64,000 nucleotides of DNA, from NCBI RefSeq assembly GCF_000238335.3, contig NZ_AHCB03000005.1, positions 1,116,001-1,180,000 on the forward strand, given 5' to 3'. Positions 53,084 through 61,289 of this stretch are shown one piece after another. The position numbers and the translations under genes were made by a program. The DNA comes from Pseudoalteromonas marina. GTDB taxonomy: Bacteria; Pseudomonadota; Gammaproteobacteria; Enterobacterales; Alteromonadaceae. The number at the start of each line of letters is the position of its first letter. Positions within the stretch are counted from its first letter, which is position 1. The notes under the pieces were generated by a model. The model had not been told where the DNA came from and made no database searches. It saw nothing but the letters and a program-made list of their open reading frames with translations.

Positions 53084-54967
53084 ATGTTAAAACAAATTAT
53101 ACCTTTAGGGGTTGCAGTAGCATTAGCGGGTTGTGGTGGATCATCTTCTAGTTCTGATAACAACGAAAGTGTGGCTGTAACTCAAATTACAACTAATTCA
53201 ACAGCCCGTTTTTATGTCGCCAACTGGCAGTCGCCGAAGGGTACACTCAATATTTTAAATAACGAAGGTGTTATTCAAGAGTCGATTGAAGTAGATAACA
53301 TTAATACGTTTAGCATAAGTGTAACGCCACTTACATACAGCCGCTTTGAATTTATACCTGATGATACGTTGTTATCTTGTCCACGATTTACAGGGTGTGG
53401 CAGAACAGTACGTGATGACCCTAATGATTTAAACGGTAACCGTTTAGTTGATTTTCAAGAACCAACGTCTGTTACATTAAATTATAAAGCAGATGCATTT
53501 ATTGCCCCTGGTGTTAACGCGCTATATTTTTCTCCTTTAAGTACAGCGATTACTGATGCAGGCTTAAGTGTAGTGCAAGCAAGTTTATCGGCCACGCCGT
53601 TTTATCATTTAACGCACAGTAACCTTACAGCCAGTGTTGAAGCTGAAATGGTCACAAATGCCTTTACGTATGCCGCTATTATTGCAGGCGTAGCTGACAG
53701 TACCTTTAACGTTGATACTGCATTTAATGCCTTTTCTAGTAATGATAGCGAACAACAAGCATGGCAAGATTACAGCCAATTAGCTGCTCAATATATTCCT
53801 GATAACCTGTTTAGTGAACAGGGTAATGGCTTACTTCCTAATGTAGCTGGCCAAGTAAACCAAACCATTGCGAGTGTTACTACCTATCAGCAGTGGGAGC
53901 CACGTGTGAGTGAAGCACAGAGCTTAGAGTCAAGAGAGCTGCTTGTTGATGTTAGAAATATTATTGGTGTTGCAAGGCTTCAAGAAAAAAGCTACTCAAA
54001 TGAACTCGACGCTAAATTTGCTGAACTAGAGGGTGCGTTTGACGAAGATACTCAAGCAACGCTTACAGCACTGACTAATGCGCTTAACGAGGTTATAACT
54101 AATTATTCACCTTTGGCTGATGATTCAGTACCTGCTGGACAATATTCACTGAGAGATTTAGACATTGATTACAGTAAATCGCCTTATACTTGGGCTATAA
54201 CGGGTACCTACGATAACTTACCGATTAGCATAGACTTATCTATTCCTACTTTTAGAGTAAGTGGCGTGCTAGGTAATAAAATTGAGGGTGTAATGAGTGC
54301 TACGGTAACCAATGGCTCAACTTTACTGAGTGTTGATGTTAGCGAGTTGCTGATTCAGTTTGATGGTATTGATGTTGTAAACGAAACAAATCCTGATGCT
54401 GATACAGGTATTGCACAACTTACTACTAATGTTGTTATCAATAAAGCTAATGGTGAATTAGCAGGCGATTTATCGTTAAACCTAAACCGTTTTGTGGACT
54501 CATTTGGCGAGGTATCCACTACGTTATCGTCTTTCGATTTTCAAGGTGACTTTGAAAGCGAGGTTCAAAGTACTGCGTTTCATATAACTGCAATTGAATC
54601 GTCACCTTTTATTGGTGAAGAAAATGATGATTTAGCCTTTACCTTCGAATTAGATTTTCCACTAAGTGCCGCTAACGATTTTAAATTTGCTTATGTGGGT
54701 GCTGTAGATAATTTAACAGAGCTAACATCAACGGATATATATGTGAGTGCTCAAGGACAGGCGTTGGATCTTCGTATTCGCGATGTTAATGGTAATATTA
54801 GCCTAGTTGCAAAAGGTGAAAACGGTCGCTGGTTAGATGTAAAACAAGCGGGTCGTAATTACAGCGGCGGCTTATACTTTGGTGATACAAAAATTGCTGA
54901 GGTTACTGCAGTTCGCGGGATCCCAGGTGTTTTATTCCCAAATGGTGATTTTGAATCGGTGTTTTAA
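53084..54967 (+). CDS. Second lipoprotein of the locus, unknown function
   Basis: About 627 residues. Signal peptide QIIPLGVAVALAGCGG followed by a Ser-rich linker. A beta domain ends in CPRFTGCG (C-x5-C-G) and then DPNDLNGNRLVDFQE, in the same place as CDAYLGCG and its acidic segment in the Ala-rich lipoprotein; an aliphatic helical region follows in both. The C-terminal half is beta-rich (about residues 350-629). I infer that the two share a domain. ATG at 53078 is the first start, but ATG at 53084 fits the AAGGA at 53073-53077 better. A terminator follows. Confidence 0.7.
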   Translation: MLKQIIPLGVAVALAGCGGSSSSSDNNESVAVTQITTNSTARFYVANWQSPKGTLNILNNEGVIQESIEVDNINTFSISVTPLTYSRFEFIPDDTLLSCPRFTGCGRTVRDDPNDLNGNRLVDFQEPTSVTLNYKADAFIAPGVNALYFSPLSTAITDAGLSVVQASLSATPFYHLTHSNLTASVEAEMVTNAFTYAAIIAGVADSTFNVDTAFNAFSSNDSEQQAWQDYSQLAAQYIPDNLFSEQGNGLLPNVAGQVNQTIASVTTYQQWEPRVSEAQSLESRELLVDVRNIIGVARLQEKSYSNELDAKFAELEGAFDEDTQATLTALTNALNEVITNYSPLADDSVPAGQYSLRDLDIDYSKSPYTWAITGTYDNLPISIDLSIPTFRVSGVLGNKIEGVMSATVTNGSTLLSVDVSELLIQFDGIDVVNETNPDADTGIAQLTTNVVINKANGELAGDLSLNLNRFVDSFGEVSTTLSSFDFQGDFESEVQSTAFHITAIESSPFIGEENDDLAFTFELDFPLSAANDFKFAYVGAVDNLTELTSTDIYVSAQGQALDLRIRDVNGNISLVAKGENGRWLDVKQAGRNYSGGLYFGDTKIAEVTAVRGIPGVLFPNGDFESVF

Positions 54968-54995
54968 ACCACTGTTAGTTTTATAAACTAATATT

Positions 54996-55033
54996 AAAAA
55001 GCCCAACAAGGTGAACACCTAGTTGGGCTTTTG
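54996..55033. terminator. Bidirectional terminator between the lipoprotein locus and moeA
   Basis: AAAAGCCCAAC and GTTGGGCTTTT form an 11-base-pair stem with a 14-base loop, with T-rich runs on both strands. It stops both converging transcripts. Confidence 0.85.
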
Positions 55034-55049
55034 TATTTTGTAACTGCCG

Positions 55050-56264
55050 TTATAAGAGTTCTATTTCAACAGTTTCGCCTTGTGCAATGTTTCCACTTTG
55101 TGCAGGGACTACAATTAAACAGTTAGCTTTACTAAGAGACGACAGTACGCCTGAGCCTTGTTTTTCAACAGGTGTGACAACAAGGTTGTTGTTTTCGTCG
55201 TTACTGGCAATACCACGTTGAAAGTCTGTTCGGCCTGGGCGCTTTTTAATTTTTTGAGTTGTGACTGCTTTTAAACGAATTGTGGGTTTAGGCTCATTGC
55301 CAGATAGTTTAGTCAATGCTGGTTTTACAAGTCGCTCAAGCGTAACGGCTGCAGAAACTGGATTGCCAGGTAAACCAAAAAAGTAGCTATTAGGCAATTT
55401 ACCAAAGGCAAATGGTTTGCCTGGTTTCATGGCTATTTTCCAAAAGTGTATATCGCCAATGTCGTTCAGTACTTCTTTTGTGAAGTCGGCTTCACCGACC
55501 GATACACCACCAGAGCTAATAACGGCATCGGCTTGCTCGTCCGCTTTTAAAAAGGTTTTTTGAATAAGCGCTTTATCATCGGGAATAATGCCAAAATCAA
55601 TCACCTCTATATTTGGATTATTAAGCTCGCTAATAATGACAGCGCGATTACTTTCATAAATAGCGCCAGCAGGAAGTGCATTACCTGGCTCTATTAGTTC
55701 GTCTCCTGTTGAGAACACGGCTACTTTGAGTGTTTGGTAAACGTTTACTTCGTTAATACCAATAGAGGCTAATAATCCAACGTCTACGCCTTTAAGCTTT
55801 CTGCCTGCTTTTAATACCACACTGTTTTTTGCAATATCTTCACCTTCAAAACGGACATTGTTATTGTGCTCAATAGTGCCTGTAAAAGTAATTTCATCGT
55901 TATTTACAGTGGCGTTTTCTTGCATAACAACGGCGTTAGCACCTGGTGGAAGTGCTGCACCGGTCATAATTCTTACGCATTGACCGGGCGTTAGCGTTTT
56001 GTCGAAGGTTTGACCCGCAAATAAACTGCCTATTTGCGTGTAGGTGGTTAGGCCGTCGCTAATACACAATGCATAGCCGTCCATCGCAGAGTTGTCATGT
56101 GCGGGCACATTAATTGTTGATTGAACATCAGTAGCCAAAATTCGGCCAACACTACTCATTACAGGTATTGTTTCGGCATGCTTATTAAAGCTAATTGCAT
56201 CTAACATATTACTGATTGCGGTTTCTATTGGTAATAAACCGGGTGCATTGCAAACATCGTTCAT
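55050..56264 (-). CDS. moeA: Molybdopterin molybdenumtransferase MoeA
   Basis: Inserts molybdenum into adenylylated molybdopterin. 404 residues. VPAHDNSAMDGYAL near residue 55 (with the catalytic Asp), GQCVRIMTGAALPPGANAVV, VFSTGDELIEPG, and SSGGVSVGEADFTKEVL with MKPGKPFAFG and GLPGNPVSAAVT are all family signatures. Divergent from modABC; the 42-base gap must hold promoters for both. Confidence 0.96.
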   Translation of the reverse strand: MNDVCNAPGLLPIETAISNMLDAISFNKHAETIPVMSSVGRILATDVQSTINVPAHDNSAMDGYALCISDGLTTYTQIGSLFAGQTFDKTLTPGQCVRIMTGAALPPGANAVVMQENATVNNDEITFTGTIEHNNNVRFEGEDIAKNSVVLKAGRKLKGVDVGLLASIGINEVNVYQTLKVAVFSTGDELIEPGNALPAGAIYESNRAVIISELNNPNIEVIDFGIIPDDKALIQKTFLKADEQADAVISSGGVSVGEADFTKEVLNDIGDIHFWKIAMKPGKPFAFGKLPNSYFFGLPGNPVSAAVTLERLVKPALTKLSGNEPKPTIRLKAVTTQKIKKRPGRTDFQRGIASNDENNNLVVTPVEKQGSGVLSSLSKANCLIVVPAQSGNIAQGETVEIELL

Positions 56265-56306
56265 ATATATTGCTTACTTAATTCATTTTTTAAAACAATA
56301 CTTACA

Positions 56307-57059
56307 ATGTCAAAGCTTTACAATACATGGCTGGGTTATTTTTTGTTTGGTATTTGCGTGTTTTCAAGCTCGTTAAACGCAAAAGAAACAATACATGTTG
56401 CGGTGGCAAGTAATTTTAAAACCGTGTTACAAACCTTACTGCAAGACTCCCCAATACCGGGTATACAAGTAAAAATATCAGCGGCTTCTAGCGGTGTTTT
56501 ATATTCTCAAATTGTACATGGTGCACCATTTGATGTGTTTTTATCGGCTGACGATGTGCGCCCGCAAGCTTTAATAAAAGAAGGATTTGCTAGTCAAAGT
56601 AGCTTAATTACTTATGCACTTGGTGAACTTGCTGTGTGGCAGCCCAATGCTAATAAAGTAAATAATAAAGTGGCGATATCTAATCCGCGTTTTTCACCTT
56701 ATGGGCAGGCGTCTGAGTTTTACGCGAATGCCAATTTTAAAAAGCCAATAAATTATGTGTATGGTAATAATATTACGCAAGCCTTTCAGTTTGTTCAAAG
56801 TGGGAATGCATCTGTAGGGGTCGTGGCTGTCTCTACATTAAAAATGGCGTTTAATAATAGCCAGGACCCACAGTATTTGTCGTACAGGTTAATACCACCT
56901 AGCGAGTATCCCGAAATTATTCAACAGGGGGTTATTATTAAATCGAGTAAAAAACTGGCGAGTGCTCAAAAGCTTATGGACTTTTTAATGACCAGCGGCA
57001 CTCAACTTAAGCTTGTTGAATTAGGATATAGAACAAAGGATAGCAATGCTTCAAAGTGA
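56307..57059 (+). CDS. modA: Molybdate-binding periplasmic protein ModA
   Basis: Periplasmic receptor of the molybdate ABC importer. 250 residues. Signal peptide FLFGICVFSSSLNA; the mature N-terminus IHVAVASNFKTVLQ and the oxyanion-binding ISAASSGVLYSQIVHGAPFDVFLSADDVRP region are typical of ModA. Its 3-prime end overlaps modB by 14 bases. First gene of modABC. Confidence 0.94.
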   Translation: MSKLYNTWLGYFLFGICVFSSSLNAKETIHVAVASNFKTVLQTLLQDSPIPGIQVKISAASSGVLYSQIVHGAPFDVFLSADDVRPQALIKEGFASQSSLITYALGELAVWQPNANKVNNKVAISNPRFSPYGQASEFYANANFKKPINYVYGNNITQAFQFVQSGNASVGVVAVSTLKMAFNNSQDPQYLSYRLIPPSEYPEIIQQGVIIKSSKKLASAQKLMDFLMTSGTQLKLVELGYRTKDSNASK

Positions 57060-57723
57060 TTTAACTGCGCTGTGGTTAACAATTAAACTAGCCTTTATAA
57101 CCGCTATATTACTACTCGCTTTTTGTATTCCTGTTGCATACAAACTAGCGGGGTACAAAGGTAAGTTTAAACCGTTTTTAGAAGCGCTTATTGCAATGCC
57201 GTTAGTATTGCCACCGACCTTGCTTGGTTTTTATCTACTAGTTTTATTTTCACCCACACATGCTTTTGGGCAATTTTGGTTTTGGCTAACAGGTACCCAG
57301 CTTGCGTTTAGTTTTCAGGGTGTTGTTATTGGTTCGCTTTTTTATTCTTTGCCGTTTGTAATGCAACCCTTAGTGGCAGGGTTTAAGCAGATTAACCACA
57401 CCTATAACGAGGCTGCAATTGCCTTGGGTTTGAGTCACTTTAAGCGTTTTTTTTACTTAATATTGCCATTGTTAAAACCTAGTATTGGTAGTGCATTTGC
57501 ACTGGGGTTTGCGCATACGCTCGGGGAGTTTGGCTTAGTGCTGATGATTGGTGGCAATATACAAGGAGAAACACAGGTTGTTTCTATTGCTTTGTACGAC
57601 CATGTAGAGTCGTTAAACTATGCAGCGGCGCACCAGCTTTCGCTTATTTTACTGGCTATTTCATTTGCGTGTTTAGTGCTGTTATTTAAATTTAATAAAA
57701 GCATAGTGGGGGTTAAGCAATAA
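57046..57723 (+). CDS. modB: Molybdate ABC transporter permease ModB
   Basis: Inner-membrane permease, 225 residues, five or six hydrophobic segments. Helical signatures MPLVLPPTLLGFYLLV and the cytoplasmic EAAIALGLSHFKRFFYLILP (EAA loop that contacts ModC), then HTLGEFGLVLMIGGNIQGETQ. It overlaps modA and is followed after one base by modC. Confidence 0.95.
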   Translation: MLQSDLTALWLTIKLAFITAILLLAFCIPVAYKLAGYKGKFKPFLEALIAMPLVLPPTLLGFYLLVLFSPTHAFGQFWFWLTGTQLAFSFQGVVIGSLFYSLPFVMQPLVAGFKQINHTYNEAAIALGLSHFKRFFYLILPLLKPSIGSAFALGFAHTLGEFGLVLMIGGNIQGETQVVSIALYDHVESLNYAAAHQLSLILLAISFACLVLLFKFNKSIVGVKQ

Positions 57724-57724
57724 T

Positions 57725-58753
57725 ATGATTAAGTTAGCCCTTTATAAATCGTTAAATAGCTTTGATTTAGACATAAACCTTCATCTTGAATCTTTTACTA
57801 TTGCGGGAATATTTGGCCCATCGGGCTCGGGTAAGTCCACATTGCTACGTTGTATCAGTGGCCTTGAAGGTGAGCAGAGTGTTTATATAAATGATAAATC
57901 GGTACATCATTTACCAACTGAACAACGCGGTGTTACGTTGCAAGTTCAATCTTGCCCATTATTTCCGCATTTGGATGTAGCAGGTAATTTAGCGTTTACA
58001 CAAAAGCATTGTTTTAATAGGCAAACTGACTTAACTGAACAAAAAGTTATTGATGCTCTTGAGTTACACCCCTTACTTAAACGCAACGTTCAAAGCTTGT
58101 CTGGCGGGGAGCGCCAACGGGTGGTGTTTGCACGGACGTTGTTGGCAGGTCAAAAATTAATTATTTTAGATGAGCCATTTAGCGCTCTTGATTGGCCGCT
58201 GCGCTTTAAAACACTCTCAACATTAAGTGAATTGGCGGCAACGTTTACTATTAAATTTATTATAGTGAGCCACTCGTTAAAAGAACTATTGTTTTGTTGC
58301 GATACCCTGGTGCAGCTTAATAAGGGTAAAGTAATTAACCATGGCCCGAGTGCGCAGGTTGCTAAAGCTATTTACGCTAATAATAAACAAACACCGCTGA
58401 GCTTAATTAACTTTCAAATCATTACATTTGATGAAAAATACGGTGTGTATTTGCTTAAACTCCACAAAAGCGAGCAGCAGCTATTTGCATTACCCAGCGC
58501 TGTAGAGCAAGGAAATAAACTTATATTAGAGTGCGAGCAAATATCGGTAAGTGCAGAAATGCCATTAAACACAAATAACAGCAATGTTTTAATATCTACG
58601 CTGCACAGTGCAGAACTTATAAATAAAACATGGCAACTTACGCTAGATGTAGACGGACAAAGCTTGTATTGCTTACTTTCACCAAGAGTATGGGATCAAA
58701 AAAACTATAAAGTAGGCGATACACTTTATGCGACTATTCATACTCTAGAGTAA
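57725..58753 (+). CDS. modC: Molybdate ABC transporter ATPase ModC
   Basis: 342 residues. Walker A GPSGSGKSTLLRC, Q-loop area VQSCPLFPHLDV, signature LSGGERQRVVFAR and Walker B LIILDEPFSALDW, with the switch His in VSHSLKEL. The C-terminal 110 residues form the mop/TOBE domain expected for ModC. It ends the operon; moeB converges from the right. Confidence 0.95.
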   Translation: MIKLALYKSLNSFDLDINLHLESFTIAGIFGPSGSGKSTLLRCISGLEGEQSVYINDKSVHHLPTEQRGVTLQVQSCPLFPHLDVAGNLAFTQKHCFNRQTDLTEQKVIDALELHPLLKRNVQSLSGGERQRVVFARTLLAGQKLIILDEPFSALDWPLRFKTLSTLSELAATFTIKFIIVSHSLKELLFCCDTLVQLNKGKVINHGPSAQVAKAIYANNKQTPLSLINFQIITFDEKYGVYLLKLHKSEQQLFALPSAVEQGNKLILECEQISVSAEMPLNTNNSNVLISTLHSAELINKTWQLTLDVDGQSLYCLLSPRVWDQKNYKVGDTLYATIHTLE

Positions 58754-58766
58754 TGTAAAGTGGGTT

Positions 58767-59522
58767 TTAGCTGCACGTAGCACAATGACTGTTTTTTGTG
58801 ATTTTAAAGCGACTAAACTCCATACTCAAACCATCAACCAGCAGTAAATGTTCGCTCAACCCGCTTGGTAATCCAGCAAGCATTTTTAAGGCTTCAGTGG
58901 CCTGAATACTGCCAATTAATCCTACAATGGGCGATAGCACGCCTGATTCTGAGCAGCTTTGTGTTTGATCAGACATAAACTGCGATAAACACTCATAACA
59001 GTGGCTATTTTCTTGCATTGTAAAACAGGCAACTTGGCCTTCCATTCTAATTGCAGCGCCCGACACTAATGGGATTTTTGTTTTATAACAGGCTGTGTTT
59101 AATACATTACGTGTAGTTAAGTTATCAGAGCAATCAATGACTATATCAACATTTTTTAATAGCTCGTCAAGCTTTGACTTTTCGTCTAAAAATACATCGA
59201 TTGTATGTATATCTATTTCATTATTTAAGCTAGTTAGCTGCGCTTTGGCTGCGTGAGTTTTTAAGCACCCCACATCTGTTTGTTTGTAAAGCACCTGCCT
59301 TTGCAAGTTAGTAGCATCAACCACGTCGTTATCTACAAGCGTTAACGTACCCACACCGGAGGCAGCTAAATACTGAGCAACGGGGCAGCCCAAACCACCT
59401 AAACCGACTATAAGCGCATGAGATTGCCATATTTTTTCTTGCCCCTCTATATCTAATTTAGGAAGCATTATGTGGCGCGAGTAGCGTAGTTGTTGTTGGT
59501 AAGTCAGGGCTGGTTTAGTCAT
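58767..59522 (-). CDS. moeB: Molybdopterin-synthase adenylyltransferase MoeB
   Basis: E1-like enzyme that adenylates the C-terminus of MoaD before its thiocarboxylation. About 251 residues. LRYSRHIMLPKLDIEGQEK, ATP-binding VGLGGLGCPVAQYLAASG, and the Zn-binding pairs CYEC and CATC. NLQRQVLYKQTDVG and DCSDNLTTRNVLN are typical. The frame opens at 59549, but the Met at 59522 (just before TKPALTYQQQ) has GAGAAG at proper distance. MoeB and ThiF are close; the molybdenum context favours MoeB. Convergent with modC, 13 bases apart. Confidence 0.9.
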   Translation of the reverse strand: MTKPALTYQQQLRYSRHIMLPKLDIEGQEKIWQSHALIVGLGGLGCPVAQYLAASGVGTLTLVDNDVVDATNLQRQVLYKQTDVGCLKTHAAKAQLTSLNNEIDIHTIDVFLDEKSKLDELLKNVDIVIDCSDNLTTRNVLNTACYKTKIPLVSGAAIRMEGQVACFTMQENSHCYECLSQFMSDQTQSCSESGVLSPIVGLIGSIQATEALKMLAGLPSGLSEHLLLVDGLSMEFSRFKITKNSHCATCS

Positions 59523-59595
59523 TAGCGGCTTCTCATTATTTTTATACACAATAGCAATTTTTAGAATATGTGGGCAAGAACGCGGTTAAAAGTAA

Positions 59596-59636
59596 TTGCA
59601 CTGTTAGTGCTCACATTGATTACCTTAACAGTGCAA
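59596..59636. promoter_or_regulatory. Spaced inverted repeat upstream of narK (possible NtrC-type enhancer)
   Basis: TTGCACTGTTA (59596-59606) and TAACAGTGCAA (59626-59636) are exact reverse complements, 19 bases apart. The half-site TGCAC is that of NtrC, and TGCAC is followed by GTGCT at 59607-59611. It lies about 60-115 bases upstream of the sigma-54 promoter match, where an enhancer would be expected. Confidence 0.5.
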
Positions 59637-59696
59637 ATGAAAATTATAACGAATTAGAAAAAGCATAAGTTAATGATTTTTAATGAAATAAATTAT

Positions 59697-59712
59697 TGGC
59701 TCACTAATTGCT
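59697..59712 (+). promoter_or_regulatory. Probable sigma-54 promoter of narK
   Basis: TGGCTCA-CTAA-TTGCT matches the sigma-54 consensus TGGCACR-N4-TTGCW with a single change, including the invariant GG and GC elements at the right spacing. It lies 99 bases before the narK start codon. Sigma-54 control is usual for nitrate assimilation genes. Confidence 0.65.
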
Positions 59713-59810
59713 CATTGTGGTTAACGTGAAATTAACAAATATAGCAGTGTAATTAATAACAAAGTAGTAACTGCTATAAATAACTACAAACGTAACTAAG
59801 GAAAAATAAC

Positions 59811-61280
59811 ATGCAACCGAGTACTGGGTTTAATCTCATATCGTTTAGCGGAAAAATGAAAATACTGCATTTAAGCTGGATGGTGTTTTTTATCTCATTT
59901 TTTGTCTGGTTTAACCATGCGCCATTATTAGGCGCTATAGCGGGTTCGCTAGGTATTACTATGGCACAAGTAAAAACGCTACTTATTTTAAATGTGGCAC
60001 TAACCATTCCTGCTCGCGTGGTTGTGGGCATGTTAACTGATAAATTTGGGCCTCGCATCGTTTATGCATCATTACTGATTTTATGTAGCATCCCATGTTT
60101 TATGTTTGCGATGGCCACCACGTTTGAGCAAGCCGCTATCGCGCGTTTTGCACTTGGTTTTATTGGTGCGGGTTTTGTTGTGGGCATTCGCATGGTGAGC
60201 GAGTGGTTCCCGGCAAACGAGTTGGGTACAGCAGAGGGTATTTACGGTGGCTGGGGTAACTTTGGTTCGGCAGCAGCTGCAATGCTATTACCTGTATTAG
60301 CGCTTATGTTTGGCGGTGACGATGGCTGGCGTTATGCGATAGGCCTAACCGGTGTATTAAGTGTCATTTTTGGTGTTATTTGGTACATCAGCGTAACTGA
60401 CACGCCAAAAGGTGGCACTTACTTTAAACCAAAAAAAGTAGGAGCAATGGAAGTAACCAGCAAAGGCGACTTTGTACTACTTCTTATAATGAAGCTACCT
60501 ATGTACGGTGCTTTAGCACTACTTACTTGGAAGCTTTCTCCTACTGGTGCAAATTTACTTTCAGAAAATTTTGTTATTGGTACATATGTATTTTTGGTGC
60601 TGCTTTATCTTTACGAAGTGTATAAAACGTACGACATAAACGGCCATATTTTTAAGCAACCTGTTCCTGAATCACACCGTTACGAATTTAAACAAGTTGC
60701 AGTTTTAAATATTCTTTATTTTACAACGTTTGGCTCAGAGCTTGCCGTTGTATCTATGTTGCCATTATTTTTTAGTGAGGTGTTTGGCCTTGATATGGTA
60801 TACGCAGGTTTGCTTGCATCAGCGTATGCGTTTATGAATTTAGCTTCTCGCCCGGGTGGTGGTTGGATCTCAGATCGAATGGGTCGTCGTAAAACACTTA
60901 TTGTACTTACCACAGGCTTAGCTGTAGGTTATTTTGTTATGGGTTTAGTTGACGCTAGCTGGCCGCTTTGGCTTGCAGTTGCTGCTGCCATGGCGTGTTC
61001 GTTTTTTGTGCAAGCCGGGGAAGGCGCTGTATTTGCCGCTGTACCACTTATTAAACGCCGTTTAACGGGTCAAATTGCAGGTATGACGGGAGCTTACGGC
61101 AATGTAGGAGCTGTTGTGTATTTAACGGCGCTCTCATTAGTTGATTACCAAACATTCTTTATGATTATTGCGGCAAGCGCATTATTAGGCTTAGGTGCAT
61201 TATTTTTCATGAAAGAACCCGATGGCCACATCACAGAAGTAAACGAAGATGGCACCGTTGAACTTATTTCTGTGACTTAA
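59811..61280 (+). CDS. Nitrate/nitrite transporter, NarK/NasA type (MFS)
   Basis: A 12-helix major facilitator of the nitrate-nitrite porter family, 489 residues. Both nitrate signature motifs are visible: GGWGNFGSAAAAML in helix 5 and TGAYGNVGAVVYL in helix 11, along with RMVSEWFPANELGTAEG, carrying the substrate Arg, and RPGGGWISDRMGRRKTL. The molybdenum genes next door and the sigma-54 promoter point to uptake for assimilation. RBS AAGGAAAAATAAC. It begins a plus-strand operon with the kinase-phosphatase and porin genes. Confidence 0.92.
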   Translation: MQPSTGFNLISFSGKMKILHLSWMVFFISFFVWFNHAPLLGAIAGSLGITMAQVKTLLILNVALTIPARVVVGMLTDKFGPRIVYASLLILCSIPCFMFAMATTFEQAAIARFALGFIGAGFVVGIRMVSEWFPANELGTAEGIYGGWGNFGSAAAAMLLPVLALMFGGDDGWRYAIGLTGVLSVIFGVIWYISVTDTPKGGTYFKPKKVGAMEVTSKGDFVLLLIMKLPMYGALALLTWKLSPTGANLLSENFVIGTYVFLVLLYLYEVYKTYDINGHIFKQPVPESHRYEFKQVAVLNILYFTTFGSELAVVSMLPLFFSEVFGLDMVYAGLLASAYAFMNLASRPGGGWISDRMGRRKTLIVLTTGLAVGYFVMGLVDASWPLWLAVAAAMACSFFVQAGEGAVFAAVPLIKRRLTGQIAGMTGAYGNVGAVVYLTALSLVDYQTFFMIIAASALLGLGALFFMKEPDGHITEVNEDGTVELISVT

Positions 61281-61289
61281 GGCATACAT

